Shown piece by piece: positions 6,226-7,260 of a stretch of 7,260 nucleotides of DNA. This DNA comes from an uncultured Caryophanales bacterium. GTDB taxonomy: Bacteria > Bacillota_I > Bacilli_A > RF39 > UBA660. The notes under the pieces were generated by a model that was not told where the DNA came from, ran no database searches, and was given only the letters and a program-made list of their open reading frames with translations. Numbering within the stretch: the stretch's first letter is position 1; each line of letters starts with the position of its first letter. The translations under genes and the position numbers were made by a program. Location: positions 1 through 7,260 of the forward strand of contig CAMSXY010000057.1 of NCBI GenBank assembly GCA_947065955.1, in the 5' to 3' direction.

Positions 6226-6636
6226 ATGGGATTTAATATAAAAAAACTTTTTAAATATGAGGATGAAGATATTTTTGAAGGAAATAGTAATGAGTTTTAT
6301 GATTTGACTCCTGAGGAAGCTTTAGAAGAGGAAAATGGCGGTAGTAAAATGATTCTATTGGAGCCACGGGCTTATTCAGAATCACAACAGATTGCCGATT
6401 ACTTAAAAAAGCGCAATACAGTAGTAGTGAACTTAAAAAGAGTAACTTCTGATCAAGCAAAAAGAATTATAGATTTTTTAACAGGAACGATTTATGCAAT
6501 AGGGGGAGATTTACAGAAAATCGGTGGTGGAATTTTTTTATGTACACCAAATAATGTTAACATTCAAGGAAGAATTACAGATGAAAAAGAAGGAAAAGAT
6601 ATTCACGATAATAATGACATTAATATTGAGTGGTAA
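6226..6636 (+). CDS. sepF: Cell division protein SepF
   Basis: SepF polymerises into arcs, binds the C-terminal tail of FtsZ and anchors the Z ring to the membrane. Residues 1-11 (MGFNIKKLFKY) fit the N-terminal amphipathic membrane helix. Residues 12-39 are a short acidic linker. The conserved core runs from about 41 to 116, with LLEPRAYSESQQIADYLKKR, VVNLKRV, DQAKRIIDFLTGTIYAIGGD and KIGGGIFLCTPNNV, closely matching B. subtilis SepF. At 136 residues it is somewhat shorter than the ~150 of Bacillus, mainly in the linker. An acidic tail ends in Trp, as in Bacillus. It is followed 59 nt later by divIVA with a separate promoter. ylmE is absent immediately upstream and ylmG/ylmH are absent downstream. 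In this lineage SepF may be the main Z-ring anchor if FtsA is missing, but that cannot be seen here. Confidence 0.96.
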   Translation: MGFNIKKLFKYEDEDIFEGNSNEFYDLTPEEALEEENGGSKMILLEPRAYSESQQIADYLKKRNTVVVNLKRVTSDQAKRIIDFLTGTIYAIGGDLQKIGGGIFLCTPNNVNIQGRITDEKEGKDIHDNNDINIEW

Positions 6637-6637
6637 C

Positions 6638-6666
6638 TTGTAAATGAAAAAAAAATGTGTTACAAT
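6638..6666 (+). promoter_or_regulatory. divIVA promoter
   Basis: TTGTAA (6638-6643), a 17-nt spacer and TACAAT (6661-6666) with TG at 6658-6659. It begins one base after the sepF stop, and no terminator separates the genes, so divIVA can be transcribed both from this promoter and by read-through from sepF. Confidence 0.68.
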
Positions 6667-6672
6667 AAGTAG

Positions 6673-6696
6673 CACCACGATGGGGTGGAATTTCCA
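6673..6696 (+). promoter_or_regulatory. Unusual divIVA ribosome site within small inverted repeats
   Basis: The ribosome site is GGGGTGG (6682-6688), 7 nt before the ATG, a poorer match than AGGAGG at the other genes. CCAC (6675-6678) can pair with GTGG (6685-6688), or CACC (6673-6676) with GGTG (6684-6687). Either pairing would partly cover the site. An 11-bp palindrome, TGGAATTTCCA (6686-6696), reaches the first base of the start codon. The stems are short and their effect is speculative. Confidence 0.35.
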
Positions 6697-7145
6697 TGGA
6701 AAAATTTAATCGAATATTACGCGGTTATGATCCAGAAGAGGTAAACGCATATTTGGATAAGGTAATTGCCCAAGTTGAAAGTATGGTTGCGCAATTGAAA
6801 CAAAAAAATGTGCGAATTGTTGAGTTGGAAAGTATTAATCAAGAGCTTCAGAAGAGACTGGAAGCTCATACTAAAATGGAAGATACTTTAAATCGTGCGA
6901 TTATTATGGCTCAAAAGACTTCTGACCAAATGAAAATGAGTGCAGTACAAGAATCAGAAATGATTTTGGAAGATGCTAAGAATAATGCAAATCGAATTGT
7001 GAACGAAGCATTACTTCGCTCTGAAAAAGTTGAATATGAGGCAAGTCAGTTAAAGAGGAATATTAATGTCTTTAAAAGAAGATTATCGGATATTATTCAA
7101 TCACAACTTGATATGGTAGATGATATTGAAAAAGTAGATTTTTAA
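6696..7145 (+). CDS. divIVA: Cell division/polarity protein DivIVA
   Basis: DivIVA is a coiled-coil scaffold that binds negatively curved membrane at poles and septa and recruits partners. Residues 9-24 (RGYDPEEVNAYLDKVI) match the family's RGYDxxEVNxFLDxV membrane-domain motif. A heptad-rich coiled coil runs from about 25 to 60. The second conserved block (61-105), MEDTLNRAIIMAQKTSDQM to ILEDAKNNANRIV, precedes another helix to the end (149 residues). The usual N-terminal LTPxDIxNKxF is missing: only eight residues precede RGYD, against seventeen in B. subtilis. No in-frame ATG, GTG or TTG lies between the upstream stop (6666-6668) and 6696, so the short form is real unless a base is in error. 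The membrane-inserting Phe17-Arg18 pair of B. subtilis corresponds to Leu8-Arg9 here. It lies beside sepF and before a T-box leader, as in the Firmicute division cluster. Confidence 0.94.
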   Translation: MEKFNRILRGYDPEEVNAYLDKVIAQVESMVAQLKQKNVRIVELESINQELQKRLEAHTKMEDTLNRAIIMAQKTSDQMKMSAVQESEMILEDAKNNANRIVNEALLRSEKVEYEASQLKRNINVFKRRLSDIIQSQLDMVDDIEKVDF

Positions 7146-7149
7146 AACA

Positions 7150-7214
7150 GACGATAGAGACGGTTTATAAGGAAAATTAAAGAGAGTTAACGGTAGGTGG
7201 AAGTTAATGTGGAC
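7150..7214 (+). promoter_or_regulatory. T-box leader, 5' part of Stem I (probably of ileS), truncated
   Basis: After divIVA the sequence has the layout of the rising strand of T-box Stem I. GACGATAGAGACGG (7150-7163) is followed by AGAGAG (7181-7186), a stem TTAAC (7187-7191) pairing with GTTAA (7203-7207), and a loop containing GGTAGGTGGAA (7192-7202). AGAGAG-stem-GGxxxGGTGGAAG is the pattern recalled from the B. subtilis ileS leader. T-boxes bind uncharged tRNA and allow read-through into an aminoacyl-tRNA synthetase gene. The specifier codon, T-box bulge and terminator lie beyond the insert end, so the amino acid is inferred only from the divIVA-ileS gene order. I see no clear separate promoter. 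Confidence 0.72.
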
Positions 7215-7260
7215 AGATCGGAAGAGCGTCGTGTAGGGAAAGAGTGTTCATCCTTGTGTA
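7215..7260 (+). other. Illumina i5-side sequencing adapter (artefact)
   Basis: Bases 7215-7247 are the reverse complement of the TruSeq read-1 adapter, starting AGATCGGAAGAGC and ending GGGAAAGAGTGT. An 8-base index (TCATCCTT, 7248-7255) and GTGTA (7256-7260), the start of the P5 segment, follow. This is synthetic DNA. The insert ends at 7214. Confidence 0.98.

Noticed and set aside
6251..6460. 69-residue minus-strand open frame inside sepF
   Set aside because: It is a shadow of the strongly conserved sepF reading frame.

Overview
The window is an AT-rich stretch of ordinary Bacilli-type (low-GC Firmicutes) chromosome carried on one sequenced molecule that still has its library adapters. Bases 1-44 match an Illumina TruSeq-style i7 adapter with an 8-base index. 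Bases 7215-7260 match the complementary i5-side adapter with its own 8-base index. Only 45-7214 is biological. The host is probably an uncultured gut-type member of the Bacilli, such as the RF39, Erysipelotrichales or Turicibacter neighbourhood. The reasons are very low GC, strong AGGAGG-type ribosome sites, lipoteichoic acid synthase, SepF and DivIVA, and a T-box leader. The standard genetic code is used: TGG encodes Trp, and two TGA stops lie inside a terminator hairpin, which argues against a Mycoplasma-type code. The exact taxon is inference.

Layout. An AT-rich stub (45-96) runs into the 3' end of a single-stranded DNA-binding protein gene that has no 5' part (97-225). Enolase (eno, 333-1556) follows, with its own promoter and a terminator overlapping its stop. 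Next is an LtaS-type lipoteichoic acid synthase (1625-3649) that converges on a radical SAM gene of the YtqA/MnmL family (3654-4592, minus). Both stop codons lie in one shared bidirectional terminator. Divergent from ytqA is a YfcC/DcuC-family membrane carrier (4704-6116), which ends in a strong terminator. The last block is the cell-division pair sepF (6226-6636) and divIVA (6696-7145). It is followed by the first ~65 nt of what looks like a T-box leader, by synteny that of ileS, cut off by the adapter.

Functionally this is core metabolism and envelope: glycolysis, teichoic acid polymerisation, tRNA wobble modification, solute transport and septum placement. sepF-divIVA-[T-box ileS] is a compacted version of the ylm/divIVA/ileS end of the Firmicute division cluster, without ylmG and ylmH between sepF and divIVA. 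I see no mobile element, CRISPR array, defence cassette or convincing novel system. The most interesting features are genome economy (stop codons built into terminator stems, a clipped enolase C-terminus, a short DivIVA N-terminus), an extended -10 element at all six promoters, a Thr-to-Ser change at the LtaS nucleophile position, and the abrupt 5' break in ssb, which could be a library chimera.
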